From a bacterium (GTDB lineage Bacteria > Verrucomicrobiota > Verrucomicrobiia > Limisphaerales > UBA8199): a stretch of 33,130 nt of DNA. Below are positions 1 to 7,046 of this stretch, one piece after another (positions within the stretch are counted from its first letter, which is position 1; every line of letters begins with the position of its first letter). The notes under the pieces were generated by a model, which was not told where the DNA came from, made no database searches, and worked only from the letters and a program-made list of their open reading frames with translations. The DNA is taken from NCBI GenBank assembly GCA_021784555.1, contig JAJYHY010000048.1, positions 1 to 33,130 of the forward strand, in the 5' to 3' direction. A program made the position numbers and the translations under genes.

Positions 1-119
1 ATCCAGGAGCCGTTTTACGCGAACACTCAAGACGAGTCCAGCACAATCTTCGCCCCGCCGACCCGGCCCCCCTCAGAACGACGCCCTCCTTCCCAGGAGC
101 GCAAGCCTTAGCTTAACAG

Positions 120-1757
120 CTATTGGCGCCAGCCCTGCTCGGTCGCGGGCTCCGCAGAAACAGAGGCGCTCGGTCCCACCGGCACCTTCCCGGTGAGATA
201 GTTGACTGAGGGTTTGGTCGTGGGGGTCCCATCGGTTGTTTGGACGTCGAACACAACCGTTCTCCCGTCCGTGACCTGAGCGCGCGCCTCCCGCCCGGCG
301 GGCACGTTCAGCGGCGCAGCGGAAAGCCACTTTACACCAGGCAGGTTCCTTAAACGGCGTTGCAGGACCCGGAAGGCTGGGGCGGTGAGGATGCCGCACC
401 CGCCTGAGTTTGTTGAGCGGTCGGCGATGACGTTTCGCTGTGATGGCAGTTTTAGCCCCGGGAAGAGGTTGGTGTCCGGCCCGGTTTCCCCTGCTGATGC
501 TTCCGGCGCAGCGCGAAACATCGCCTCGAGACCGCCGTTTTGCGGAACCACCGCGAAAGAGACGGCCAAAGCAACAGTGCCGGTCTGAGCAAGGCTGACG
601 GCATGATGCTCGGGCGCACCCGGTGGCGAGAATGTTTTCCCGGCGGAGCTGTGCTGCGATACCAATGGCGTCTCGGCGGCGCTGGCTGCCGGGCTGTCGC
701 CCAGGGCGGCAAACATCGACCCAAGTGATACTGCCTGGAGCGGCGCCGCTCCCACGAATCCCGCCAGGAGAACCGCCACTGCACGCGGCGCCCAACGCCA
801 CCGGCCTGGCAACTCGTCCCATCTCGCCGATTCTCCAAGCAGCCTCTGCACCCTCCGCCCAAGCTCCGAGCGAAAGCCGCTCCCGACCACCCCGAGCCCG
901 GCCGCCAGACCGGACGAACTCAACCCGAGGCCCAGGGCAACCAACGATTCGGCCAGGGTCGCTGGGCCATCCGGAACCAAGGCACTGGCTTCGTCCGCCG
1001 CCGCCTCGCAAGTTCGGCGGAGATGCCGCCTCGCCCACCAGATGGCCGGATGCCACCACCCCAGAGCGCAGAGCAAATCGGTCAGGGCAAACCAGAATGG
1101 ATCGTGGCCGGCGAGATGTGCCAGTTCGTGCGCCAACATCACTTTCTGTTGGGCGGGCCTGAACCGCCGGGCAAAATCCGGCGGGATGACGACTGTCGGG
1201 CGCCAAAGGCCAAACGCCACCGGGCCTTGTACCCGCTTCCAAACGCGAAAATTGACCCGGCGCAATCCAAGCGAGGCAAGGAGCGGTTCGGCAACTGACC
1301 AGACCTCTGGGCTGGCACCCGGCATCCTCCTCCGTTCGAGCAGGACCCAGGCGCGAGTGGCGCCGCCCACCAGCAGGACCGCCATGGCGCCGCCAATCCA
1401 TAGCCACCCCGGCCATGTCGCCGCATTCGTCGGACGGTTGCGTTCACCGATCCGACCCTCCGGCCGGACTGGAGGCCTCGGCGAAAGCGTCTCAATGACC
1501 TCTGGAGGTCCTAAAGTCACAACCAAACGACCTTCGGAAGTTCGCGAACCCAACCAAAATGCGGTGCGCGCGTGCGACCCCGCCATCTCGCTGACTGAAA
1601 GAAGGGCCAGCGCAAGCACTGCCGATTGCCAACAAGCCCGCTGCCGCCTTCCGTCACGGATGAAACGGCAGGCGACTGCCGCAAGGATCGCCACCAAGGC
1701 GGTTTCGACCGCGAATCGACCTGCCAAAATGCCCCATGAGCCAAGAGTCGGTGTCAT
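120..1757 (-). CDS. BlaR1/MecR1-like M56 membrane metallopeptidase
   Basis: A 545-aa integral membrane protein. Hydrophobic segments near residues 10-32, 43-60 and 117-140 precede a cytosolic zinc protease domain with HELAH at 210-214 and a downstream E251 in a CEAAADE context, the third metal ligand in M56 peptidases. In the BlaR1 family such proteases cleave the BlaI repressor on signalling. The start codon overlaps the end of blaI by 4 nt (ATGA), so the two are translationally coupled. After about residue 345 there is no penicillin-binding sensor domain (no SxxK/KTG layout that I can see). Instead there is a low-complexity, probably exported tail ending in a segment that resembles the 'predicted value/threshold' tails of verrucomicrobial secretin-like proteins. 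The signal sensed is therefore unlikely to be a beta-lactam. Confidence 0.87.
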   Translation of the reverse strand: MTPTLGSWGILAGRFAVETALVAILAAVACRFIRDGRRQRACWQSAVLALALLSVSEMAGSHARTAFWLGSRTSEGRLVVTLGPPEVIETLSPRPPVRPEGRIGERNRPTNAATWPGWLWIGGAMAVLLVGGATRAWVLLERRRMPGASPEVWSVAEPLLASLGLRRVNFRVWKRVQGPVAFGLWRPTVVIPPDFARRFRPAQQKVMLAHELAHLAGHDPFWFALTDLLCALGWWHPAIWWARRHLRRTCEAAADEASALVPDGPATLAESLVALGLGLSSSGLAAGLGVVGSGFRSELGRRVQRLLGESARWDELPGRWRWAPRAVAVLLAGFVGAAPLQAVSLGSMFAALGDSPAASAAETPLVSQHSSAGKTFSPPGAPEHHAVSLAQTGTVALAVSFAVVPQNGGLEAMFRAAPEASAGETGPDTNLFPGLKLPSQRNVIADRSTNSGGCGILTAPAFRVLQRRLRNLPGVKWLSAAPLNVPAGREARAQVTDGRTVVFDVQTTDGTPTTKPSVNYLTGKVPVGPSASVSAEPATEQGWRQ

Positions 1758-2146
1758 TTTGCCCTCCTTTTCGCTTCGGCGATTGCTCTTTCCAGTTCCT
1801 CCAGTTCTTCAAGGCTTGCGTCACACGTTTGCAGGAGATGGCTCACGGCGCCGGCCACGCTGCCCTCGAACAGGCGCTCCACGAAACGCCGCGCCGCCCC
1901 GCGGTTCACCTCTTCAGCGCCCAAGGCCGCGCGGTAAATGAACGTGCGCCCCTCCTCGCGATGCTTGACCAGCCCGCGCGCCTCCATCTTTCTCAACATG
2001 GTCGCGATCGTGGTGTAGGCCAAGGGCCGCCGGGAACCGAGGGCCGCGCGGACTTCGGCGACACTTGCTGCCCCACGCGCCCACAGGGCTTTTAGGATGC
2101 GCAACTGCAGGTCGCCCAGACGCCCGTAATCAATTTTCAGCTTCAT
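1754..2146 (-). CDS. blaI: BlaI/MecI/CopY-family transcriptional repressor
   Basis: A 130-aa winged-helix repressor of normal family length. The N-terminal segment LGDLQLRILKALWARG and the recognition region around LAYTTIATMLRKMEARGLV are characteristic of BlaI/MecI; the C-terminal half (LFEGSVAGAVSHLL onward) is the dimerisation part. It is the first gene of a two-gene operon and overlaps the M56 peptidase gene by 4 nt. The known family mechanism is dimer binding to a dyad in its own promoter and inactivation by cleavage through the partner protease. A dyad lies directly upstream (separate entry), supporting autoregulation. The start at 2146 is preferred because the promoter -10 ends only 10 nt upstream. 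Confidence 0.94.
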   Translation of the reverse strand: MKLKIDYGRLGDLQLRILKALWARGAASVAEVRAALGSRRPLAYTTIATMLRKMEARGLVKHREEGRTFIYRAALGAEEVNRGAARRFVERLFEGSVAGAVSHLLQTCDASLEELEELERAIAEAKRRAK

Positions 2147-2184
2147 AACTACCTCGATAATACTAACATGGTAGTTATAGTCAA
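2145..2184 (-). promoter_or_regulatory. blaI promoter with overlapping dyad operator
   Basis: On the minus strand TTGACT (2184-2179) and TATTAT (2162-2157) are separated by 16 bp. The perfect inverted repeat ATAACTACC / GGTAGTTAT (2145-2153 and 2170-2178, 16-bp spacer) covers both the promoter spacer and the start codon, and a nested dyad ACTA-aCATGg-TAGT (2162-2175) resembles BlaI/MecI boxes. Only 10 nt lie between -10 and ATG, so the transcript should be nearly leaderless. Confidence 0.75.
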
Positions 2185-2383
2185 CGGAAAAGTCGGCAAA
2201 AGTTCGGCTTTTTTACCCTGAGATTCTGGAGAAGCTCGTCGCGCAGATTCGTTAACGTCCACGCGGTCCGTCGAGAGGCCTCGCTTCGGTCTGGAGGAGC
2301 ACCCGGCCAAGTTCGCGGTTGCCCCAGATGCCGTAGTCCCAGGTTAGCTCCATTAGAGTGACGCTCCACGCGGAAATCGCAAA

Positions 2384-2423
2384 TTGACACGAACGGCGGC
2401 TTCTGGCTAATTTGTAGCCAGAA
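2384..2423 (+). promoter_or_regulatory. relE-phd promoter with perfect 9-bp dyad
   Basis: TTGACA (2384-2389) is followed after 18 bp by TAATTT (2408-2413), a weak -10. The perfect inverted repeat TTCTGGCTA-ATTTG-TAGCCAGAA (2401-2423) covers the -10 and ends at the base before the toxin ATG. This is the expected place for an autoregulatory TA operator. Ten nt separate -10 and ATG, so a leaderless mRNA is likely. Confidence 0.65.
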
Positions 2424-2717
2424 ATGACCTACGAAATCCGGGTCACCGATAACGCACGAGACGATCTTTCGGCACTGGATGCCCGATGGCGGTCGGCGGT
2501 CAAGGCCGCGATGGAAACGCACCTGCGTCACGAGCCCGCGAAGCAGAGCAAAAGCCGGATCAAGCGCCTGCGCGGCCTGCGCCAACCGCAATACCGGCTC
2601 CGGGTAGCCGAGATTCGGGTTTATTACGACATCGAGAGCAATTGTGTGAACGTGCTAGGCATCGTGCCCAAAGACCGCGCCGACGAGTGGCTGGCCCAAC
2701 ATGGAGAAAATTTATGA
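2424..2717 (+). CDS. RelE/ParE-superfamily toxin
   Basis: A 97-aa basic protein starting MTYEIRVTDNARDDL, with the family's conserved core: helix rich in Arg/Lys (KQSKSRIKRLRGLRQPQ), then the strand pair YRLRVAEIRVYYDIE and a final VLGIVPKD. RelE members cleave mRNA on the ribosome and ParE members poison gyrase; the sequence does not decide between them. It precedes its antitoxin and overlaps it by 4 nt (ATGA), the reverse of the usual antitoxin-first order. The start is fixed by the dyad operator that ends at the preceding base. Confidence 0.86.
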   Translation: MTYEIRVTDNARDDLSALDARWRSAVKAAMETHLRHEPAKQSKSRIKRLRGLRQPQYRLRVAEIRVYYDIESNCVNVLGIVPKDRADEWLAQHGENL

Positions 2718-2965
2718 TCAAAGTGCCTTTGGCAGACGTGAAAGATGCCCTCTCCGATTACGTGCGGAAGGCGGCGAAAGACGAGGTGCTGATCACTCGG
2801 CGTGGGAGACCGGCGGCTATCCTCATTGGCTTCGCTGATGAAGACGACTGGTTCGACTATCAGTTGGAGCATGACGAGCGATTCCTCAAGCGAATCGCCG
2901 AGGCGCGCGAGCAGGCAAAACGGGGTGCGTTTACGCGACTGGAGGACTTGCCAAGGGAATCGTGA
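2714..2965 (+). CDS. Phd/YefM-type antitoxin
   Basis: An 83-aa protein starting MIKVPLADVKDALSDYVRKA with the Phd/YefM signature VLITRRGRPAAILIGF at about residues 28-43. In this family the N-terminal half binds DNA as a dimer and the acidic, flexible C-terminal half (here DEDDWFDYQLEHDERFLKRI onward) wraps the toxin. It overlaps the RelE/ParE toxin gene by 4 nt and should be co-translated with it. A longer in-frame product starting inside the toxin gene is possible but has no family support. Confidence 0.86.
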   Translation: MIKVPLADVKDALSDYVRKAAKDEVLITRRGRPAAILIGFADEDDWFDYQLEHDERFLKRIAEAREQAKRGAFTRLEDLPRES

Positions 2966-2982
2966 CCGACGTTGAGTCAAGC

Positions 2983-3024
2983 TTAGGAGTTGAGCAGGTC
3001 AATGAGCCACCCGATTCGCATGCA
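2983..3024 (-). pseudogene. 3' remnant of a small gene related to 10561-10842
   Basis: The minus strand reads CMRIGWLIDLLNS then stop, closely matching YMQLGWFIDLLKS near the end of the 93-aa protein at 10561-10842. The plus-strand DNA is also visibly similar (GTCAATGAGCCACCCGA against GTCAATGAACCATCCGA). Only about 14 codons survive, and the upstream sequence no longer matches. Confidence 0.45.
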
Positions 3025-3126
3025 GGTGGTGGTTCCAAACGTGGGTGCCACCTCGGCGGGCCACAAGAATTGCCCTCGCGCGGTAGAAGTTGCTCACAAA
3101 CCACGGCTTCCCGTGTCTATAATCCT

Positions 3127-4260
3127 ATGAGAGCACTACTCAAATCCGCCCAAAACGGCGCTTGGATTCTCGTTGTTGGCCTTCTCCTGTTTCCCCTCTC
3201 GGCGCGATCTATCGACTCCACGGGTCGCGCGGCCCTGGATTCGCACGGCAGACTTGAACAGCCGCAAGGGAGGCAAACCAAGACTGCCTTCTTGGTCGAG
3301 GGAAGAGTGACCGATGACCAAGGGCGGGCGGTGAGCGGGGCGGTGGTTCGCGCCTGTTGTGGGATCGGGACGCTTCGGCAGACCGGAGAGGCGAAGACCG
3401 ATGCCAACGGCGCTTACCGCTTGAGCTTCGGGCCCGGGGTCCTGCTCGGTTCGGCATTCTATCCGCCGGGCGCCAGCAACCATCTTGGTGTTGGCTGCCA
3501 GTTTGCCATAATCTCCGCTACCAAGTCCGGCTACTTCATGCGAGACCTCGGACGCGAAGGGGATCTCCAAATGGCGGAGCCTGGCAACTCGCTGATCAAC
3601 AAACATGGCGGGGTGGTGTGGGCCTACAAACCGTACCACCTCGACTTTGTTCTCTCGCCAGCGGCGCGATTGGAAGTCCGTTGGCAGGAAGGCCCACTCC
3701 GGGCCCCGTCCCCGCCAACCTTGTGGCTCGGAGGAAAGGAATTACCGCCAGCGCAAAACGTCCTGGCGGGGGTGGACCGTCAAGCGGACGGGCGGTTTCA
3801 CTTTGATGAGGTTCCGATCGGACGGGCCTGGTGGTTCGTGGACGGTGCCGCGCCTGGGGTAAAGAGCGCGCCATTCAGGCTCACCCAGCCCGGGAACTAT
3901 TTGCTGGAACTCAAGCGAACATACGACGGCGGCCTGGAGTATGCCGTCAAACGCGGCCAAGCGCGCCGGTTTGTCCGACTGGTGGTGGAGACGCATGGGA
4001 TAAGCTTCCAAGGGGAATCGACAACTTGGAAGGAATTGCCGGCCTTGCTGATCGGGGTCCTGGATAGCGGCCACACCGTGTTCGAGTTCGCGGCCGGCCG
4101 CCATTTGGCATCAGGCGAGGCCGCGCGGGCGCAGGCTCGCGCCAAACTTCTCGCGCAACAGTACGGCTTTGAGTCCTTCAGCGACGTCGAGCCAAAGCCG
4201 TGGAAATCGAAGGGTTCGCCAACCCTGATCCTGCCACCCCCCCGGCGGGGAAACCGGTAA
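3127..4260 (+). CDS. Secreted protein with carboxypeptidase-regulatory-like domain
   Basis: A 377-aa protein if started at the ATG at 3127, which gives a clear signal peptide (basic MRALLKSAQN, then hydrophobic WILVVGLLLFPLSA). Residues about 56-105 (EGRVTDDQGRAVSGAVVRA ... TDANGAYRL) form a carboxypeptidase-regulatory/CNA-B-like beta sandwich, a fold used for protein or carbohydrate contacts outside the cell. A second such unit may lie near 190-260 (ARLEVRW ... GRFHFDEVPIGRAWW). No catalytic motif is seen. The frame is open further upstream to a GTG at 2962 that overlaps the antitoxin stop, but that extension has no signal peptide and carries an antisense gene remnant, so I reject it. Function unknown; envelope or extracellular location inferred. 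Confidence 0.75.
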   Translation: MRALLKSAQNGAWILVVGLLLFPLSARSIDSTGRAALDSHGRLEQPQGRQTKTAFLVEGRVTDDQGRAVSGAVVRACCGIGTLRQTGEAKTDANGAYRLSFGPGVLLGSAFYPPGASNHLGVGCQFAIISATKSGYFMRDLGREGDLQMAEPGNSLINKHGGVVWAYKPYHLDFVLSPAARLEVRWQEGPLRAPSPPTLWLGGKELPPAQNVLAGVDRQADGRFHFDEVPIGRAWWFVDGAAPGVKSAPFRLTQPGNYLLELKRTYDGGLEYAVKRGQARRFVRLVVETHGISFQGESTTWKELPALLIGVLDSGHTVFEFAAGRHLASGEAARAQARAKLLAQQYGFESFSDVEPKPWKSKGSPTLILPPPRRGNR

Positions 4261-4448
4261 GATAGGTTGTGCCGGATTCTCTCCTATGGCGACGAGGCGC
4301 GGCTATGACCTTGACGCCTGTGCAGAAACGCCGATGATACTCAGCAGCGACGGCGCATGAAAGCGGGCCTTCTGGTTAAGCCATCGTCGCCGTCGGCACG
4401 ACACAGCCGGAAAACTAGAATCGCCTCTCGTCATAAAACCATAACGTT

Positions 4449-5813
4449 ATGAAATCAAAACCGGCCTTCATATTCCTGGGTGTTGTGGTCTGCTGGCCGG
4501 TGGGCGGCCATGCAGATCAAAACCTCCAGGCTCGGTTCCGAGCAGCGCTTAAAGACGTGAGGTCCGTTACGAATGTCGAGGTTAAGTGGCTTGACACGGC
4601 ATGGTTCGGCGGTCCCGCGCTCTTGAGGGTCGTTGGGGTAAAGCAGCTTTCCCGTACGTTCCAATATTCCTTCATCGCTTCGGGGCAGAGGTTTCGCGCT
4701 ACGTGCAGATTGATGTCCTCGACGAAAACGAATCAAATGACGGGGCGGTTGGAGTTCGCGTTTGACGGCAAGACGTTCGTCGACTACGACGCCGGCCAGC
4801 GCCGTATGACAACAGGCACGGGGCGTCTGCCAGGTTCCAACGCTGAGAGCGCTGACAACCCGCTAGTCGCACCGTTCAAGTTCCTCACGAAATATGGCGA
4901 TAAGAGTATTGGGTATGTGCTGCGTTTCACGGACATTGCTTCAGGTGGATTCGCAAATGGATTCACTCTGCCGCCAGCGCAAGAGTCAGGTGGCCTGCTT
5001 GAACTCTCGATGCCGGGGCTGCCACTGGGGAAGAAACCAACGATGTGGAAAATCGCGTTCGACAACGCTGGCGATGCTTTTGCCCCCAAGATGATCACGT
5101 TTATAGCCCCGGGCAGCAAGTACGAGGAAGTTGATAGGCTCCTGGCGTACACCAACCTGGGAGCCTATCGGTTTCCGAGCAGGACGGAATGGACCACGAC
5201 TTCGTATCCGCCGACCACTCCTCCCACTTTGCTTGTCACAGGCTTGGTGACCTTGGTCTCGGCGTCCATGCCGGAGCACGTTCCGGATTCCGAGTTTGAG
5301 CTCAAGCGCGAGAGAGGTCTCGCGGATTCGATTCTCAACCTGACAACGAAAAGCTTTGAGCGCGTGGCTCCTTCATATCCGGCCGCCCACGCTTGTGCTC
5401 CGGATTTGGGACCGGAGATCTATGACGAAGCCGCGGACGGTTCAAAGCAAATAGATGCAGCCATAGCTGTGGCAAAGAGCGAGGCAAAGAGGGTGCTGGT
5501 TGATTTCGGCGCGAACTGGAGTAATCCATCCCAGCGGTTTTATACCTTTTCAAAAACGGATCAGAGCGCTGCGAGCGAGTTACGAAATGATTATGTGACG
5601 GTCATGGTCGATATAAACCGAGAACACAACCGCGAGATCGAGTTGAAGTACGGCCATCCGATCCATTTTGGTTTGCCCGCGATAGTGATTCTTGATTCTA
5701 ATGGCAAGCGGCTGGCGCGTGAGAACCCGGTGGAATTGCCGGAAACGGGCGAATTTAGCTCGGAGAAGACTCTGGATTTTCTCCGCAAATGGGCACGCGA
5801 ACGAAGTCACTAA
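4449..5813 (+). CDS. Exported LolA-like/thioredoxin-fold fusion with SxxS in place of CxxC
   Basis: A 454-aa protein with an N-terminal signal peptide (MKSKPAFIFLGVVVCWPVGGHA). Residues about 25-230 look like the DUF2092/LolA-type lipoprotein-binding fold (AAL-KDVRSVTNVEVKW; FAFDGKTFVDYDAGQRRM). Residues about 330-450 are thioredoxin-like: KRVLVDFGANW, then SNPS (358-361), then VMVDINRE and a cis-Pro-like GLPAIVILDSNGK. Where active thioredoxins have WCxxC, this protein has WSNPS, so both cysteines are replaced by serine and redox activity is not expected. It probably acts as a binding or scaffold domain in the periplasm. The ATG at 4449 is the only start that gives a signal peptide. Monocistronic as far as seen. 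Confidence 0.8.
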   Translation: MKSKPAFIFLGVVVCWPVGGHADQNLQARFRAALKDVRSVTNVEVKWLDTAWFGGPALLRVVGVKQLSRTFQYSFIASGQRFRATCRLMSSTKTNQMTGRLEFAFDGKTFVDYDAGQRRMTTGTGRLPGSNAESADNPLVAPFKFLTKYGDKSIGYVLRFTDIASGGFANGFTLPPAQESGGLLELSMPGLPLGKKPTMWKIAFDNAGDAFAPKMITFIAPGSKYEEVDRLLAYTNLGAYRFPSRTEWTTTSYPPTTPPTLLVTGLVTLVSASMPEHVPDSEFELKRERGLADSILNLTTKSFERVAPSYPAAHACAPDLGPEIYDEAADGSKQIDAAIAVAKSEAKRVLVDFGANWSNPSQRFYTFSKTDQSAASELRNDYVTVMVDINREHNREIELKYGHPIHFGLPAIVILDSNGKRLARENPVELPETGEFSSEKTLDFLRKWARERSH

Positions 5814-5964
5814 GACGGCTTAACCCGGACGCTCCGACGAGCCGTGGATCAAGCCGACACCGAACACAATAAGACGGACAACTGATTCTCTGTTGCGTTC
5901 GCGCCAACGGCCTTGCGAGACCAAAGGGTCACAGCGCCTGGGCAACAGGGCGGCAGTCGCCGGG

Positions 5965-6006
5965 TTGACCCGCTCGGTCCTGGGAGATAATATAATTGCA
6001 GTGCAA
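5965..6006 (+). promoter_or_regulatory. Promoter of the broken antitoxin gene
   Basis: TTGACC (5965-5970), 17 bp, TAATAT (5988-5993); an overlapping consensus TATAAT lies at 5991-5996. The GTG start at 6001 is 7 nt after TAATAT and sits in the centre of the small dyad TTGCA-g-TGCAA (5996-6006). This predicts a leaderless transcript under dyad control, like the other TA operons here. Confidence 0.5.
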
Positions 6007-6273
6007 CTGACTCTCGAGATTCCAGATGACTTAGCCCAAAAGGCGGAGACCGAGCGCGCCCGGCTTGTTGAGCTGAGTCTGTTAAATCTCGCTCGCCTTA
6101 CTGGCGCTCTGGCGGCGAGAACAGGATCGAGTTCTACGGCCAGAAAAGGCCGATGCGGTGCCGGCCCAGCCGCGTCGTTGTTTCCGGCCGCAGGTAGTCA
6201 ACAACGCCTTTCACGAGACAATAGGCGACCTCTTCCACTTCATGGGGTGATCGTGACCCACTTGGCGGATTGA
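6001..6273 (+). pseudogene. Truncated small antitoxin-like gene
   Basis: From the GTG at 6001 the frame reads (M)QLTLEIPDDLAQKAETER and continues to about residue 35 in the style of small antitoxins that begin MQLTLEIPDD. After that the sequence turns into Arg/Ser/Gly-rich text with no family character, and no toxin gene follows; the next gene is the separate higBA operon. I read this as an antitoxin gene that lost its 3' part and its partner. The start codon is backed by a well-placed promoter. A small functional protein cannot be excluded. Confidence 0.45.
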
Positions 6274-6298
6274 CGGCTATAACGTGGAGCGTTATAGT
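6270..6298 (+). promoter_or_regulatory. higBA promoter and operator dyad
   Basis: TTGACG (6270-6275), 17-bp spacer, TATAGT (6293-6298). The perfect inverted repeat CTATAACG-TGGAG-CGTTATAG (6277-6297) fills the spacer and overlaps the -10, the classic position for HigA autorepression. The higB ATG is 9 nt after the -10, so the mRNA should be nearly leaderless. Confidence 0.77.
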
Positions 6299-6307
6299 CT
6301 GCCGAAA

Positions 6308-6589
6308 ATGATACGCAGCTTCGCCTGCCACGAAACCGAAAAGCTGTTCAACGATGAGTCGTCCCGGCGGTTGCCGCCGCAAATCCAGCGCGCGGCACGG
6401 CGGAAATTGCTGCTGTTGCATCAGGCCCGCAGCCTGAACGACTTGCGGGCGCCTTATGGCAACCACCTGGAAGCCTTGAAGGGAGAGCGCGCAGGCCAGC
6501 ACAGCATCCGCGTGAACGACCAATGGCGGATTTGCTTCCGCTGGCAGGACCGGGATGCGCTTGACGTAGAGATTGCGGACTATCATTGA
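6308..6589 (+). CDS. higB: HigB-type toxin (RelE superfamily)
   Basis: A 93-aa protein starting MIRSFACHETEKLF, with the HigB hallmarks: RRLPPQIQRAARRKLLLLHQA, then NHLEALKGERAGQHSIRVNDQWRI written across residues about 54-77, and a C-terminal strand ending VEIADYH. HigB toxins are ribosome-dependent mRNA endonucleases. The next gene is the HigA antitoxin, 4 nt downstream. A GTG at 6284 would extend the protein by 8 residues but would place the start inside the operator, so the ATG at 6308 is preferred; its length then equals the family norm. Toxin-first order is standard for higBA. Confidence 0.92.
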   Translation: MIRSFACHETEKLFNDESSRRLPPQIQRAARRKLLLLHQARSLNDLRAPYGNHLEALKGERAGQHSIRVNDQWRICFRWQDRDALDVEIADYH

Positions 6590-6593
6590 CGAT

Positions 6594-6911
6594 ATGAAGA
6601 CAAACAAGCTTGCTCCAATTCATCCGGGGGAGATTCTACGGGAAGAGTTCATGACCCCCCACCACTTGTCGCAAAACGCGCTGGCGCGGGCATTGAGCGT
6701 AGCGCCACGCCGGATCAACGAAATCGTCCTCGGGAAGCGCGGTATCACGGCAGACACCGCCTTGCGGCTGGGACGCTGTTTTGGCACCAGCGCGGAGATG
6801 TGGGTGGGCTTGCAGGCCGACTATGATTTGCGGCTGGCGCGTTACGAAAAGCAAGAGCAGGTTGAGCGCGAGGTCGAACCACTGGCCGCGCTTGAATCGG
6901 CAACGGCGTGA
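6594..6911 (+). CDS. higA: HigA-type antitoxin (XRE-family HTH)
   Basis: A 105-aa protein starting MKTNKLAPIHPGEILREEF, the canonical HigA/VapI N-terminus. The helix-turn-helix spans about residues 26-60 (LSQNALARALSVAPRRINE ... GKRGITADTALRLGRCF), followed by the conserved MWVGLQADYDLR. It neutralises HigB and, with it, represses the operon through the dyad at 6277-6297. It is separated from higB by 4 nt. A damaged paralogue of the HTH part exists at 19745-19837. Confidence 0.93.
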   Translation: MKTNKLAPIHPGEILREEFMTPHHLSQNALARALSVAPRRINEIVLGKRGITADTALRLGRCFGTSAEMWVGLQADYDLRLARYEKQEQVEREVEPLAALESATA

Positions 6912-6955
6912 ATTTGAGTGCGGGCTGCGGTCACGCCCGGCGTTCCGCTGTGGCC

Positions 6956-7024
6956 GGCTTGGTCGTGGCTCCGCAAAGCCCAGAAAAACGTCAGTGCTGC
7001 TGCCTCGCGCGTCTGGTATCCAAG
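6956..7024 (-). pseudogene. Remnant of a sigma-factor sensor tail
   Basis: The minus strand encodes GYQTREAAALTFFWALRSHD, almost the same as GYQTPEATALTLFWALRSRD in the C-terminal domain of the sigma-factor fusion at 18195-19625. The DNA matches over about 69 bases with substitutions. It is not attached to any open gene and lies between higA and the next minus-strand gene, so it is a relic of a lost paralogue. Confidence 0.6.
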
Positions 7025-7046
7025 GCGGGAAGGTGGACGAGGTCGA

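Noticed and set aside
73..1416. A 447-codon open frame on the minus strand and a 299-codon frame on the plus strand over the M56 peptidase gene
   Set aside because: Arg/Gly/Pro-rich text without domains; both are shadows of the real gene in GC-rich DNA.
2181..2423. A minus-strand gene reading MELTWDYGIWGNRELG
   Set aside because: Only about 30 codons before a stop, no promoter or neighbour support.
4312..4340. TTGACG near 4312 as a promoter for the thioredoxin-like gene
   Set aside because: The -10 match is poor and the distance to the start is long; not decisive.
6134..6260. Minus-strand text HEVEEVAYCLVKGVVDYLRP, possibly a toxin end
   Set aside because: It looks protein-like, but I could not place it in a family, and it overlaps the broken antitoxin.
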